Shown here piece after piece: positions 31,370-43,710 of a stretch of DNA of 64,000 nucleotides. The stretch lies in contig OY848919.1 of the NCBI GenBank assembly GCA_963693285.1, positions 2,919,827 through 2,983,826 on the forward strand. The letters are read 5' to 3'. Below the pieces are notes generated by a model. The model was not told the origin of the DNA. It did no database searches and worked only from the letters and a program-made list of their open reading frames with translations. The stretch comes from Xestospongia muta (taxonomy: Eukaryota; Porifera; Demospongiae; Haplosclerida; Petrosiidae). Every line of letters begins with the position of its first letter. Positions within the stretch are counted from its first letter, which is position 1. Both the position numbers and the translations under genes were made by a program.

Positions 31370-32582
31370 GTTATTTCAAAATGAGACATGCACTATGTTA
31401 CATCATAAATGTTTTTGTAAACATGAACATGAGAAATTTGTATGGTATATACAGAAAAGAGAAAAATCAGTCGATCTTGATAAAACAATGTATTATTGAG
31501 TGTATTATTATTCAGCAAGAATATTTTGGAAATACTATGGATTACTTTCAATGCTATATCACAGTCAGCATACATATGTACTAGTATATTAGTATATAGC
31601 AATAATTTCACTATAAGACATAGTTGATTAATACTTTGTACATAAATCAATGGTTTGTTGGCTTATGCTCATAGTTTAGAGAGCATATCATAGATGAATG
31701 GACAATCTCTATATCTTACCATTACTGTATTGTATGTAACAGTATATGTATAGGTATACTCTGCATATACCACCTGTACTGTAAATGAGATAATCATTAC
31801 CACTATAGTATCTATATTATAGACCCTCTGGTTAGGAGGACTTTATAATTGATAGAAACTGCTTGTAGTGGAGCTGTAATTTTCACTGGCTTATATCTTG
31901 ATAGCTCTTCACTCATTAATATAAGTAGTAAGGTAATATGCTCACAATGATAGTTTTAGATATCTTAATATGTGTGTGTATTGTTATTAACATAATATAA
32001 CATCCAAACAGAAAAACACATATATATACTTTGCTTAAATTACATGTAGATATCAACTTAATTCACAGTCCCTTCATTGTCTTCATAAGTTTCATCATTA
32101 GTTGTGACTTCTTAATTGAGTTTATCTTATATTAACATATACTGTAGTGTCTGTGTAACTTATCTGTATATACTCCATAAGCACTAACAATGATATTGTG
32201 TAACATAATTATATGAACCATATCTTCTTACCAGTTCAAAAAGTTTTAATAAATCACGTTTAAAAATTGTCTTAATAACAAATCTGCTATACAAAAGTCA
32301 AAACATTATTGCATTTTTTACTAAAAAAATTCATAGCAAAAATGTATGGACACTATAACTAACAAATAAAACTACCAATACAAATTATCTATTTTATTAT
32401 TAAAATTTAAAATTTTTGTCATTAACAAAAGCCTTCATACTAAGTCTTCATACAAAAAACAAAATGTTATTTCAATTTTGCTAAATAATTGAGTTATAGC
32501 AATAATTTATCTATTCAAAACAGAAGTGTTTCTAAGGACACTATAACAAATAAAGCTACCAGTACGAATTATAATTATCTAT
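31370..32582. repeat. Spacer 3' of G5, no gene
   Basis: The part to about 32215 matches 8757-9600. From about 32220 it matches the 3' flank of G9 (57905-58313) and, from 32335, that of G3. Only short non-conserved frames are present. Confidence 0.6.
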
Positions 32583-32588
32583 TTTATT
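32583..32588 (-). terminator. Candidate poly(A) signal of G5
   Basis: AATAAA about 34 nt past the stop codon position. The same site is AATAAA in G6 and G7, AATAAC in G1, G4 and G8, and AACAAA in G3 and G9. Confidence 0.35.
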
Positions 32589-32621
32589 TAAAGATAGACA
32601 AACAACACTACAATTGTTTAT

Positions 32622-35600
32622 TCAATCACTGTGACCTAGGACAGGCTCTCTAAATTCTGAGCATGCGCCATAATATGAGTCATTCGATAAAGGTAATTGT
32701 CGGTTATAAGTGTGTGAAGATAATATCTTTACTCGCCGACAACATACTTTCTCATATTTGTATTCAATCCATTCTTTGAGGATGTTCACTTTTCCTGTAA
32801 CCATGACAACATGGTACACTATGACAATAATAAATGTGATAAATGTCAGGATCACAGAAGAGATACAAAAGAGGTTTGCAATTACTGATTTATTTTCAAG
32901 AATAAAATACCAAGTGGTGAGATAGAGAAATGTCAAGTTCATCATTAACCAACAATCAAGAATGTTGATTAATGTATTCTTAAATGGTTTGATATAAGCT
33001 TGAAGGAGAAGAAATATCACTAACATTGGACTTGTTGTAATATAGATTATAGATACGTTGGTAGCTCTATATTTGGCATATATGCCATACATAGCACATA
33101 GTAAGAGAAGACGCAGTGTAAACCAGTATTGTTTACCTTCCTTATAAGGAGCATGGATAGCTTCTAGAAGAGGTCGTAAGTACTTGTTGGTACATGCTAG
33201 TGGTCTAAGAGGTTTAGCAAAGAGGAGTAGGAGTAGATATGGTAATAGTAGACCTGGAACTACTATCAAAGTCACTATCATTAGTGTACGATGGGAATGT
33301 CCTCCATATTTGACATTACCATCTAAATACCAAACACGATGTACATCATTGGATGTGTAGACCTCAGCATAAGTCATTACATTGATTAATTGAATAAGTA
33401 AGCTTGAAAAAGAAAGGTGTAACTAGTACTTGAACTGAGGAGTGAGCAATTCTGTTGGAAAGTCTTGGTGAAAAATGGCATAGGATAATAAGGACAACGA
33501 CAATTGTCAGGTAGTATAGTGGCAAAGCAAAATTAAGACCAGTTTTTGATAACTCTGTCATCCCATTGTAAAAGCATAAAGGAATTCCTGGCTCAAGATT
33601 TAAAATGTTAAGTAAATAAATGACCAAGCTTGACAATTTTTCAATTGAAGAGTTAGAGTTATAGTAATGAAGTCTTAATCCATCAATCAGACCACAATTA
33701 GCAGCTTGAACATAGAATATAATTCCATTGAGTGTACCAGTTGTTAATGTAAGTCTGAGAACGAATAACAGATATATAAAGAAGGGACCAGCTACTAAAT
33801 AAATACTTATTGATGCTATCCAAGCATTACTACAGTGCTGACATTTTGTAGACCCAAATACCACACTTAATCCCTCACTACATCTACCACATAATGTTCC
33901 TTCACGTTGATGTAAACACAATGGTGGATGATAGTCAGTGATACCATCTGACAGTTTAAAGCTTTCATTAGATGATAAGTCACCACTGTAAAAATGAAGA
34001 AGTGTTTGATTGCTATCACAATATCCTAGTGGACATGCTGGTGACACTCCAAAGTCTCCATTTATATTTTCTATTTTTCCTGCCCAATTATTTGTAATTG
34101 ATGGCCTTGTTATTAACTGGCTACTTAAGTTAGCTTTAATTGTAACTGAAATTCCTCCGTGTTTTTGTAAATTCTTAAAAGATTGTGAAAGTGTACAAAC
34201 TCCGGCTGTTACATTCAAATCAAAGCCAAGAGGACAAAGGTGAACTTTTAGAGACTCTGTTTTAATTTCAGTCTGTGAATTTTGAGAGAACACAATCATT
34301 GCATCAATGATATTAACCTTCTCATTTGTATGAACAGTCACACTAATTACAGTACATTTAATGCCTTCTTCTATCAGTTGTTCTTGATCATCAAAAGACA
34401 ACCAGACTTTTGTTGTTTTGGGAATATTAGTCTGAGAGTTGTTCCTAACAATATCTATTGCTATGTTAGAATAAACCTTTCTACCAATAGCATCAATAGC
34501 TGAAATACAATAATAAATTTCTTGCCCTGGATATACTTTACGAGGAATTTGTATACCAGCACCTTCACTAAAACCTTGTGGGATAGTTGACAACTGAAGC
34601 AAAGTAGTGTTTAATTTGGTGTTTGTAAAATTGAAGTACTTCTCATAATATGCAATTGTTTCAGTGGAAGGTTTTAGATACTTCAAATTGTTATAACATG
34701 AATATATTGGCTTTGCATATAATGAACTACCAGCTCTTCTTGCTTCATTGTTTGTGAACACTATTTGAGAAACGTCAGTATCAATTTGTATGACACATTC
34801 ATCATTACTCTCTGCTGTATCTGCATATATAGCTCCTCCTACTAACTGAGCCCAATTTTCAGTAAATTTGGCTATAACTCCATTCATGAAGTATAACTGA
34901 CAGTCACCAACTAGTCTAACTGCAGGACCAGTCATAGCATGATTTTCACTAAATATTAAATTACCAGATAGATAGACATTAGAATTCTTAGAGCTTATAA
35001 CTGATCCATAGTTGTTACTAAAGTTAGATGTCCCAGTAATGTCAACTCTGTTGATTTTGTGGAAATAAAAAATACTTGCTGATGATAGATATAGGAGATC
35101 AGTATATTGAGAATTTCTCAGTGCAATAGTACTGTCCAATGTAATGGAGACATTGCCTGTATTGTCAGCAAATTGATAGACTGTGGCATATAAACATGCT
35201 CCTGTATTTGCAACAAAATTTCCTAGAAATGTGCAACATGAAAAAATAATCTGTAATTGAACAAATCCAGGATTGACAATACCAATATAGACAGCTCCAT
35301 TGTCCAGACTGCTTACTGGCCACTGTGAAATGCCTTGATGTTTCAAAAATGATGTATTAAAAAGGTGAAGACGTGTAAAACGTTCTTGATTGGTAGATAT
35401 GTGCAATGAATACCAATAAAACACAATAGCTGCTCCATGACAGTCCTCAACTAAAATGTTGTGACTGAATACTGTATTAGTAATTGTTGTATTAGTAACA
35501 GCAATAGTGTTATATTGCAGAATAAACATACCACCTGCAAAACTACCATAGTTTTGAACAAAATATGATTCAGCTATATGAACTGACACCTGACCACTAT

Positions 35601-36435
35601 TCTGTTGTGTGTAAAGTATTGTTAGTCCAGCTGCATTGACAATAGGATAATAATTACCAGACATTGATGAATGTTTGTTATAATATGTATTAGTGATGCA
35701 GGAATGAGTATTGTAATCCCAGTTATAAGAGAAAAAGGCATTTTTGATAAGTATGTCATAGATAGCAATAGAGTTATTAGTATCCATAAAATGAAGAAGA
35801 AAGCCACTTCCAATACTCTGGTTGATAAGTTGGTACACTTCAAAACTATATGATGAATTAGACATACTAACAGTATCAATAGTAGAGTTATATAAATTTA
35901 TTCCAATCATAGAAAACCCATATGAAGAGTAGATGTTAACTTCAGTCATATTAATCTGACAATGAACAAAGACTAAGGCACCAGCATGAAATGAAGTGTA
36001 ATACAGAGATGAACTATTGAGGTAGTCAATGATTGTATCATCTTGTATGGTAGTAAGATATGTACCACAGTTCTTGAGTTCTAATTGTTTTAGAAACACT
36101 GTAGTGTTGAAAAAAAACAGACCTCTTCTAGGTAATGGAATGACCCCTGGTGTATCATTGTGTGCACATGTTATGATGGCTGACTTTGTAGGAGAGTTAC
36201 TTCTTATTTCAATCTTATTGATTTTGTGGGTGACTTGACAGAAGTTACCTGACGAAATGGTAAAGTTGACAGAACTGTTTAACAAGAACACAAGGTATTG
36301 AGAGGACCATGTTGTGTTACACAGGTACTGCTCTAAATTTGAAGATGAGTTAACATGATATGTATTGTTTCTGTCTCCACTATAAGTACTACTGATGAGT
36401 AGCAGAGAGAGAAATGATTGCATCAGTAGAGTCAT
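32622..36435 (-). pseudogene. G5: type C family member broken by an 8-bp deletion
   Basis: The N-terminal frame 33364-36435 encodes 1023 aa: a distinct signal peptide (MTLLMQSFLSLLLISSTYS), GDRNNTYHVNSSS, the beta-helix ectodomain, the Cys-rich module (CPLGYCDSN, LCGRC) and the first membrane segments up to VQVLVT. There eight bases present in every other copy (ctacagta in G6) are missing near 33419-33422, between short gta repeats. The frame then reads about 17 foreign residues to a stop. The remainder, with five or so membrane segments and the CSEFREPVLGHSD tail, continues in another frame at 32622-33377 (251 codons from its first Met). Both halves are otherwise undamaged, so the lesion is recent. 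A truncated product is possible; an assembly error should be excluded. Confidence 0.85.
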
Positions 36436-36510
36436 CTCTGATGAAGCGATATGGTATGGTTTAAATTAAGTCTACAAAAGAATTAAGAGTCAAGTATGTA
36501 GCTGTTTCAT

Positions 36511-36517
36511 ATTTATA
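36511..36517 (-). promoter_or_regulatory. TATA box of G5
   Basis: TATAAAT on the minus strand, 76 bp upstream of the ATG at 36435. Its spacing equals that of the A and B type boxes though the flanking sequence is unrelated. Confidence 0.5.
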
Positions 36518-37089
36518 CCCATAGTCTTGTTTTCAATAATTGCATCTTATTTTCAATAACAGTGAAAGTGTCTTTTCAAGTTTTGCAAACAATTCAAATT
36601 TATTTTCATCATATTTAAATAAACATATTAATTAAAAACATGACCAGGAAAACACTTACATACATGAAAACCCAAATCATTGATAGTTGGGTTATATATG
36701 CCCATAGCTATTATGTATACAAATAGAAACTCCCTAATATTTTATAGCTTACTTTCTTTGACTTTTGGTTTCACATTTTGTAAGTTAGTGATTTTAAAAT
36801 GCTAACTGTTTCTTCAGTTTATATTAACTATTCTTACTTTATGTCTGAAAGCAAAAATTTGAGAAAAACAATTTTTATGACACATTTTTGTTTGATACAT
36901 TAGTGACTAATTGTGTTGTATTTCAGAACAAACATGCCACGAAGTGACAATATTTTCATGACAGAGGGATTCTGTAGGTATTGAGTACTGAGACAGAAAT
37001 AATTATTGTAATTTGTTATTATTGATTGTAATGTGCAGGCGTTGTTAACTCAAGCCATGCATTTTAAAGCTATCATACATTTTACAAAA

Positions 37090-37818
37090 ATGTTTTTTGA
37101 GATACAAGAACAGTATAATATTATATTATATGAAGTAATATTATTACTTCATAGAAATATATAGTGAATGAAAAAGACATTACCTTATAAGTACAATATA
37201 CCATTAGCTACATTGACAACTATGTAATCTACACTAGACCAACATTGAATGCAATTGTCAGTTGTGTATATACAATGCTGCATTTACTTTTTATGCCTTA
37301 TTTGGGTAAAACCTACATTTTGAGAAATGAAGTCATAAACATGGCATGTTTTCTATAGACACTTATAGTTATCATAGTAGGAGACAAAAATCAATATATA
37401 ACTGATCATAAAGTTAATTCTATTTAGGTACACACAGTACAGTAATGGTAAGATATAAAACACGTGCACTAGTTATTGTTCTGTCATCTATGATAAGCCA
37501 ATGAGACATTAACATATGTGCAAAGTATTAGTCAACTATTTCTTATAGTAAATCATTGTTATACAAGATATTTATTCAAATAATTACATCAATTATGTCT
37601 TTGCTTAACATATCAGAGTCATTCATGTATTAACTTCATGATCAGTAATATATGGTTTTGTCTACTATTATAAAAGTGTGCATATTAACATGACTTGATT
37701 TCTCAAATAAGCTAAAGTAAATATAAAAGCATTGTATATACACAACTAATAATTGCTTTCAATGTTGGTCCAATGTAGATTGCTTTTGTCAATGTAGCTA
37801 ACAATATATTGGACTTCA
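37090..37818. repeat. Partial fold-back element
   Basis: Left arm to about 37400 (ccttataagtacaatata, cattgacaactatgtaatc) and shortened right arm 37628-37818 (gtattaacttcatgatcag, caatgtagctaacaatata). More diverged than the copies at 7590 and 30203. Confidence 0.55.
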
Positions 37819-37820
37819 TT

Positions 37821-37864
37821 TTATATTATATTGTATTATATTATATTATATTATATTCATTATA
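37821..37864. repeat. TATAT-type microsatellite
   Basis: A run of ttatatta units, adjoining the end of the fold-back right arm. Confidence 0.75.
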
Positions 37865-38145
37865 TCATATTTTTTATAAATGTGTCTGCAATAACATGAC
37901 TTCATTTTTCAAAATTACTAATTATTGTCCAAATATTATCAAGTTATAGTAACTTACTAGTATGCTATTGTGAAACATAAATATAATGATGTCTTTTTTA
38001 CCAGTTCAGACATTTTTACTAAACATTCATGTCTATAAAATTATCATAATAACAAAGCTTTCATTCAAAAGTCAAAAACATTATTACAGAAGTGTTTGTA
38101 AGGACATTAAACTAACAAATAAAGTTACCAGTACAAATTATCTAT

Positions 38146-38151
38146 TTTATT
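38146..38151 (-). terminator. Candidate poly(A) signal of G6
   Basis: AATAAA about 34 nt downstream of the G6 stop, at the family-conserved position. Confidence 0.4.
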
Positions 38152-38184
38152 AAAAGACAGTCAAACAACACTACAATTGTTCAT

Positions 38185-41100
38185 TCAATCACTGCAGTGA
38201 CCTAGGACAGGCTCTCTAAATTCTGAGCATGAGCCATAATATGAGTCATTTGAAAGAGGTAATTGTCGGTTATTAGTGTTTGACGATAATACATTTATTC
38301 GCCAAAAATGAACTTTCTCATATTTGTTTTCAATCCATTCTTTGAGGATGTTCACTTTTCCTGTAACCAAGACAACATGGTATACTATGACAATAATAAA
38401 TGTCACAAATGTTAGGAAGACAGAAGAGATGCAAAATAGTTTTACAATTCCTGATTTTTCTCCAAGAATAAAATACCAAGTGGTGAGATAGATAAATGTC
38501 AAGTTCATCATTAGCCAACAATCAAGAATGTTGACTAAAGTATTCTTAAATGGTTTGATATAAGCTTGAAGGACAAGAAATATCACCAACATTGGACTTA
38601 TGATAATATAGAGAATATATACATTGGTAGCTCTATATTTGGCATATGTGCTATACATAGCACATAGTAAGAGAAGACGCAATGTAAACCAGTATTGTTT
38701 ACCTTCCTTATAAGGAGCATGGATAGCTTCTAGAAGAGGTCGTAAATACTTGTTGGTACATGCTAGTGGTCTAAGTGGTTTAGCACAGAGAAGTAGGAGT
38801 ACATATGGTAACAGTAAACCAAGGACTACTATCAGAGTCACTATCATTAGTATATGATGGGAGTGTCCTCCATACTTGACATTACCATCTAAATACCAAA
38901 CACGATGTACATCATTGGATGTGTAGACCTCAGCATAAGTCATTACATTGATTAATTGAATAAGTAAGCTTGAAAAAGAAAGGTGTACTACAGTAACTAG
39001 AACTTGAACTGAGGAGTGAGCAATTCTGTTGGAAAGTCTTGGTGAAAAGTGGCATAGGATAATAAGGACAACGACAATTGTCAAATAGTATAGTGGGAAA
39101 GCAAAATTAAGACCAGTTTTCCATAACTCTGTCATCCCATTGTAAAAACATAGAGGAATGCCTGGCTCAATATTTAAAACACTAAGTATAAAAATGACCA
39201 AGCTTGACAATTGTTTAATTGAAGAGTTATAGTGATATAGTCTTAATACATCAATCACACCACAATTAGCAGCCTGAACATAGAATATAATTCCATTGAG
39301 TGTACCAGTTGTTAATGTTAGTCTGAGAGAAAATAACAGATATATGAAAAGTGGACCAGCAACTAAATAAATGCTAATTGTTGCTATCCAAGTATTACTA
39401 CAGTGATGACATTCTGTAGACCCAAATACCACACTTAATCCCTCACTACATCTACCACATAATGTTCCTTCACGTTGATATAAACACAATGGTGGATGAT
39501 AGTCAGTGATACCATCTGACAATTTAAAACTTTGTTTAGATGATGAGTCACCACTGTAGAAATAATAGAGTGTCTGATTGCTATCACAATATCCTAGTGG
39601 ACATGTTGGTGACACTCCAAGGTCTCCGTTTATATTTTCCATTTTTCCTGCCCAAGAATTTGTAAGTGATGGCCTGTTTATTAACTGGCTACTTAAGTTA
39701 GCTTTAATTGTAAATAAACTGCCTCCGTGTTTTTGTAAATTCTTAAATGATTGTGAAAGAGTACAAACTCCAGCAGTTATATTCAAATCAAAACCAAGAG
39801 GACAAAGGTTAATTTTTAGAATCTCTGTTTTAATTTCAGTCTGTGAATTATGAGAGAACACAATCATTGCATCAATGATGTTAACCTTCTCATTTGTATG
39901 AACAGTCACACCAATTACAGTACATTTAGTGCCTTCTTCTATCAGTTGTTCTTGATCATCAAAAGACAACCAGACTTTTGTTGTTTTGGGAATGTTAGTC
40001 TGAGAGTTGTTCCTAACAATATCTATTGCTATGGTAGAATAAACCTTTCTACCAATAGCATCAATAGCTGAAATACAATAATAAATTTCTTGCCCTGGAT
40101 ATACTTTACGAGGAATTTGTATACCAGCACCTTCACTAAAACCTTGTGGGATAGTTGACAACTGAAGCAAAGTAGTGTTTAATTTGGTATTTGTAAAATT
40201 GAAGTACTTCTCATAATATGCAATTGTTTCAGTGGAAGGTTTTAGATACTCCAAATTGTTGTTGATATAACATGAGTATATTGGCTTAGCATATATTGAA
40301 CTACCACCTCTTCTTGCTTCATTGTTTAAGAACACTATTTGAGAAACATTAGAATCAATTTGGATGACACATTTATCATTACTCTCTCCACCTTCTGCAT
40401 ATATAGCTCCTCCTACTAACTGAGCCCAATTATCAGTAAATTTAGCTATAACTCCATTCATGAAATATAACTGACAGCCACCAACTAGTCTAATTGCAGG
40501 ACCAGTCATGGCATGATTATTATTAAAAGTGAAATTACCAGATAGATAGACATTTGAGTTTTTAGAGCTTATAACTGATCCATAGTTGTTACTGAAATTA
40601 GATGTCCCGGCAATGTTAACTCTGTTGATTCTGTAAAAATAAAAAATACCTGCTGAAGATCGAAAAGGAAATTCTGTATATTGAGAATTTCTTAATGCAA
40701 TTGTACTGTCCAATGTAATAGAGACATTGCCTGTATTGTCAGCAAATTGATAGACTGTGGCATATAAACATGCTCCTGTATTTGTGACATAATTTCCTAG
40801 GAATGTACAACATGAAAAAACAATTTTTATTTGAACAAATCCAGGATTGACAATACCAATATAAACAGCTCCATAGTCGATACTGCTTACTGGCCACTGT
40901 GAAATGCCTTGGTGTTTCAAAAATGATGTGTTGAAAAGGTGAAGAGGTGTAAAACTTTCTTGATTGGTAGATATGTGCAATGAACACCAATAAAACACAA
41001 TAGCTGCTCCATGACAGTGTTCAACTAAAATGTTGTGACTAAATACTGTATTAGTAATTGTTGTGTTAGTAACAGCAATAGTGTTATATTGTAGAATAAA

Positions 41101-42009
41101 CATACCACCTGCAAAACTACCAGCATTGTGGACAAAATGTGATTCCGTTATATGAACTGACACCTGACAACTATTCTGTTGTGTGTAAAGTATTGTTAGT
41201 CCAGCTGCATTGACAATAGGATAATAATTACCAGACATTGATGAATGTTTTTTATAGTATGTATCAGTGAGACAGGAATAAGTATTGTAATCCCAGTTAT
41301 AAGAGAAAAAGGCATTTTTGATAAGCATGTTGTAGATAGTAATAGAGTTATTAGTATCCATAAAATGAAGAAGAAACCCACTTCCAATACTCTGGTTATT
41401 TTGCTTGTACACTTCAAAACTATGTGACGAGCTAGACATACTAACACTATCAATAGTAGAGTTATATAGATTTATACCAATCATAGCAAACCCATATGAG
41501 TAGTAGATGTTAACTTGAGTTATATTGACCTGACAATGAACAAAGACTAAGGCAGCAGCATGACATGAAGTATAATACAGAGATGAACTATTGAAGTAGT
41601 TAGTGATTGTATCATTTTGTATGGTAGTAAGATATGTACCACAGTTCTTGAATACTAATTGTTGTAGAATCACTGTAGTGTTGAAAAAAACAATACCTCT
41701 TCTAGGTAATGGAATGACCCCTGCTGTATCATTGTGTGCACATGTTATGATGGCTGACTTTGTAGGAGAGACACTTCTTATTTCAATCCTACTGATTTTG
41801 TGGGTGACTTGACAGAAGTTACCTGACGAAATGGTAAAGTTGACAGAACTATTTAACAAGAACACAAGGTATTGAGAGGACCATGTTGTGTTACACAGGT
41901 ACTGCTCTAAATCTGAAGATGAGTTCACATGATATGTGTTATTTCTGTCTCCACTATAAGTACTACTGATAAGTAGTAGAGAGAGAAGTGATTGCATAAA
42001 TAGAATCAT
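38185..42009 (-). CDS. G6: intact family member, type C
   Basis: A 1274-aa intronless protein, the only intact type C member. It starts MILFMQSLLSLLLISSTYS (signal peptide), followed by GDRNNTYHVNSSS and a first ectodomain stretch (ISSGNFCQVTHKIS, IPLPRRGIVFF) clearly different from types A and B. The later ectodomain, including the cassette LKPSTETIAYYEKY, the interdomain module and the Cys-rich module (CPLGYCDSN, LCGRCSEGL) follow the type B pattern. About nine hydrophobic segments follow. The tail ends CSEFREPVLGHCSD, with one extra residue from a 3-bp insertion. No in-frame upstream Met competes for the start. Confidence 0.88.
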   Translation of the reverse strand: MILFMQSLLSLLLISSTYSGDRNNTYHVNSSSDLEQYLCNTTWSSQYLVFLLNSSVNFTISSGNFCQVTHKISRIEIRSVSPTKSAIITCAHNDTAGVIPLPRRGIVFFNTTVILQQLVFKNCGTYLTTIQNDTITNYFNSSSLYYTSCHAAALVFVHCQVNITQVNIYYSYGFAMIGINLYNSTIDSVSMSSSSHSFEVYKQNNQSIGSGFLLHFMDTNNSITIYNMLIKNAFFSYNWDYNTYSCLTDTYYKKHSSMSGNYYPIVNAAGLTILYTQQNSCQVSVHITESHFVHNAGSFAGGMFILQYNTIAVTNTTITNTVFSHNILVEHCHGAAIVFYWCSLHISTNQESFTPLHLFNTSFLKHQGISQWPVSSIDYGAVYIGIVNPGFVQIKIVFSCCTFLGNYVTNTGACLYATVYQFADNTGNVSITLDSTIALRNSQYTEFPFRSSAGIFYFYRINRVNIAGTSNFSNNYGSVISSKNSNVYLSGNFTFNNNHAMTGPAIRLVGGCQLYFMNGVIAKFTDNWAQLVGGAIYAEGGESNDKCVIQIDSNVSQIVFLNNEARRGGSSIYAKPIYSCYINNNLEYLKPSTETIAYYEKYFNFTNTKLNTTLLQLSTIPQGFSEGAGIQIPRKVYPGQEIYYCISAIDAIGRKVYSTIAIDIVRNNSQTNIPKTTKVWLSFDDQEQLIEEGTKCTVIGVTVHTNEKVNIIDAMIVFSHNSQTEIKTEILKINLCPLGFDLNITAGVCTLSQSFKNLQKHGGSLFTIKANLSSQLINRPSLTNSWAGKMENINGDLGVSPTCPLGYCDSNQTLYYFYSGDSSSKQSFKLSDGITDYHPPLCLYQREGTLCGRCSEGLSVVFGSTECHHCSNTWIATISIYLVAGPLFIYLLFSLRLTLTTGTLNGIIFYVQAANCGVIDVLRLYHYNSSIKQLSSLVIFILSVLNIEPGIPLCFYNGMTELWKTGLNFAFPLYYLTIVVVLIILCHFSPRLSNRIAHSSVQVLVTVVHLSFSSLLIQLINVMTYAEVYTSNDVHRVWYLDGNVKYGGHSHHILMIVTLIVVLGLLLPYVLLLLCAKPLRPLACTNKYLRPLLEAIHAPYKEGKQYWFTLRLLLLCAMYSTYAKYRATNVYILYIIISPMLVIFLVLQAYIKPFKNTLVNILDCWLMMNLTFIYLTTWYFILGEKSGIVKLFCISSVFLTFVTFIIVIVYHVVLVTGKVNILKEWIENKYEKVHFWRINVLSSNTNNRQLPLSNDSYYGSCSEFREPVLGHCSD

Positions 42010-42079
42010 TTGTGAAACAATATTTTAAAAAAAAATTAAGTCTACAAAGAAGTTAAAAGTCATCTGTGTAGCCATTTCC

Positions 42080-42088
42080 TATATATAT
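42080..42088 (-). promoter_or_regulatory. TATA box of G6
   Basis: An alternating ATATATATA stretch 71 bp upstream of the ATG at 42009, matching the spacing seen in all other genes. Confidence 0.45.
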
Positions 42089-42431
42089 TCTTAGTCATGT
42101 TTTTAGTAACTGTGTTTTATATTGAAATTTAGCAAACAGCTGATAATTTATTTTTATCACATTTAAGTAAATATAATACAGTTATTGATAACGTGACAAA
42201 GGACATAGGTAGTGAATGTATTACATGGATACGCTGAAGTTGGTGAGTATATTAGATGTATCTTTAAATTATCTAAGATAACATTGAAAGTAGAGATACG
42301 TCTACTGTTTATGATTCTTACAAATTAAATGCTATACTGTATACAGACAGAGTGCCAATTAAAACTATCAGCTTTTCAAAAGTAAGCAATAACAGTGATC
42401 AAAATAGTCTAGAATAATTCTTGCTGTGTGA

Positions 42432-42712
42432 TAGTGAACACATGTTATGACAGCTGACTTTGTAGGGTAATCACTTCTTATTTTAATTTACTAATTTGGT
42501 GAGTGGTTTGGCAACAGACAAGATGGTGGAGTTGACTGTTTAACAAGAACCGTGTTGTAGTACATAGGTACTGTTCTAAATATGAAGATGAGTTGATATG
42601 ATATGTATTGTTACTGTATCCACTTTATAACTGATCCATTATTGTTTCCAAAACGAGATGTCCCAGTTATGTTAACTCTGTTGATAATGTTGAAATAAAA
42701 ATACCTGCTGAT
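42432..42712 (-). pseudogene. Rearranged relic of a type C gene
   Basis: Two pieces in the gene orientation but in reversed order. 42432-42625 resembles the N-terminal codons of G5/G6 (acatgttatgacagctgac, ttaacaagaaccgtgttg, gatgagttgatatgatatg). 42625-42712 resembles internal beta-helix codons (taactgatccattattg, gttaactctgttgat). They are joined at a shared tataa. Many indels; not translatable. Confidence 0.65.
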
Positions 42713-43089
42713 AACTATTCTTAATTTATGTCTGAAAACAATATTTGAGAAAAACAATTTGTATGACACATTTATGTTTGATATGTTAGTGACTAATTGT
42801 GTTGTATTTCAGAACAAACATGCCACCTGCAAATTTGACAACATTTTCATGACAGAGGGATTCTGTAGGTATTGAGTAGTGAGAAAGGAATAGTTATTGT
42901 AATTTGTTATTATTGGTTGTAATGAGCTGGTATTGTTAAATCAAACCATGCACTTGAAAATAAAAGATAATAATTCTTTAAAATTTAGATTTAATTTTGG
43001 TAAATGCCTAGCTGTTTTTGAGAAGTGCACAACGAATGTATCTTAGTTTGATGTAAATTATGAAGTATGTTTTTGTATATTTTAGCAAA

Positions 43090-43320
43090 ATGTGTTTTTG
43101 AAGATACAAGAACAGTATAATATTATATTATATGAACTAATATTATTACTTCATACAAATATATAGTGAATGAAAAGGACTTTACCTTATAAGTCCAATA
43201 TATTATTAGCTACACTGACAACTATGTAATCTAAACTGGACCAACATTGAAGGCAATTGTCAATTGTGTATATACAATGCTGCATTTACTTTTTATGCCT
43301 TATTTGGTAAATAATCCCAC
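43090..43320. repeat. Left-arm fragment of the fold-back element
   Basis: Matches 37090-37320, including tacttcatacaaatatatag, and gcaattgtcaattgtgtata from the arm. No right arm is seen. Confidence 0.5.
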
Positions 43321-43671
43321 AGACATGCTTTGTTGTTGTACATACATTTGTAGTTATCATAGACACTGTCATTAGTAAACAGAAAATCAACAAAAAATCA
43401 ACTGAAGTTAATACCACATACACTGACATGAATTGTGTAATATAATATATTAATCCTTTATATACAAAATTAACTATTGTGAACGTGATGTTTTATTACA
43501 TCTATCATATATAAAGGGTTAACTATATCTTTCTTACCAGTGGTGAAATGAATCAATCAATGTAATTTATTTGCTAAATAAGTTGTAGTAAAATTGATTT
43601 ATTTAAAACAAAAGTGTTTGGAATGACACTATAACTAACAAATAAATCTACCAGTGCAAACTGTTATCTAT

Positions 43672-43677
43672 TTTATT
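43672..43677 (-). terminator. Candidate poly(A) signal of G7
   Basis: AATAAA about 34 nt past the G7 stop, at the same place as in G5 and G6. Confidence 0.4.
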
Positions 43678-43710
43678 AAAAGACAGACAAACAATACTAC
43701 TACTGTTCAT

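Larger units (their letters stand above)
36436..38145. other. G5-G6 spacer, no gene
   Basis: This holds the type C 5' flank (36436-36760), a segment shared with the G6-G7 spacer (about 36829-37000 matching 42712-42890), a partial fold-back element (37090-37818) and an AT microsatellite. No credible coding region. Confidence 0.6.
42010..43671. other. G6-G7 spacer, no intact gene
   Basis: Contains the type C 5' flank of G6, a scrambled relic of the gene family (42432-42712), a segment shared with the G5-G6 spacer, and a left-arm fragment of the fold-back element (about 43090-43320). The rest is AT-rich with no coding signal. Confidence 0.6.
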
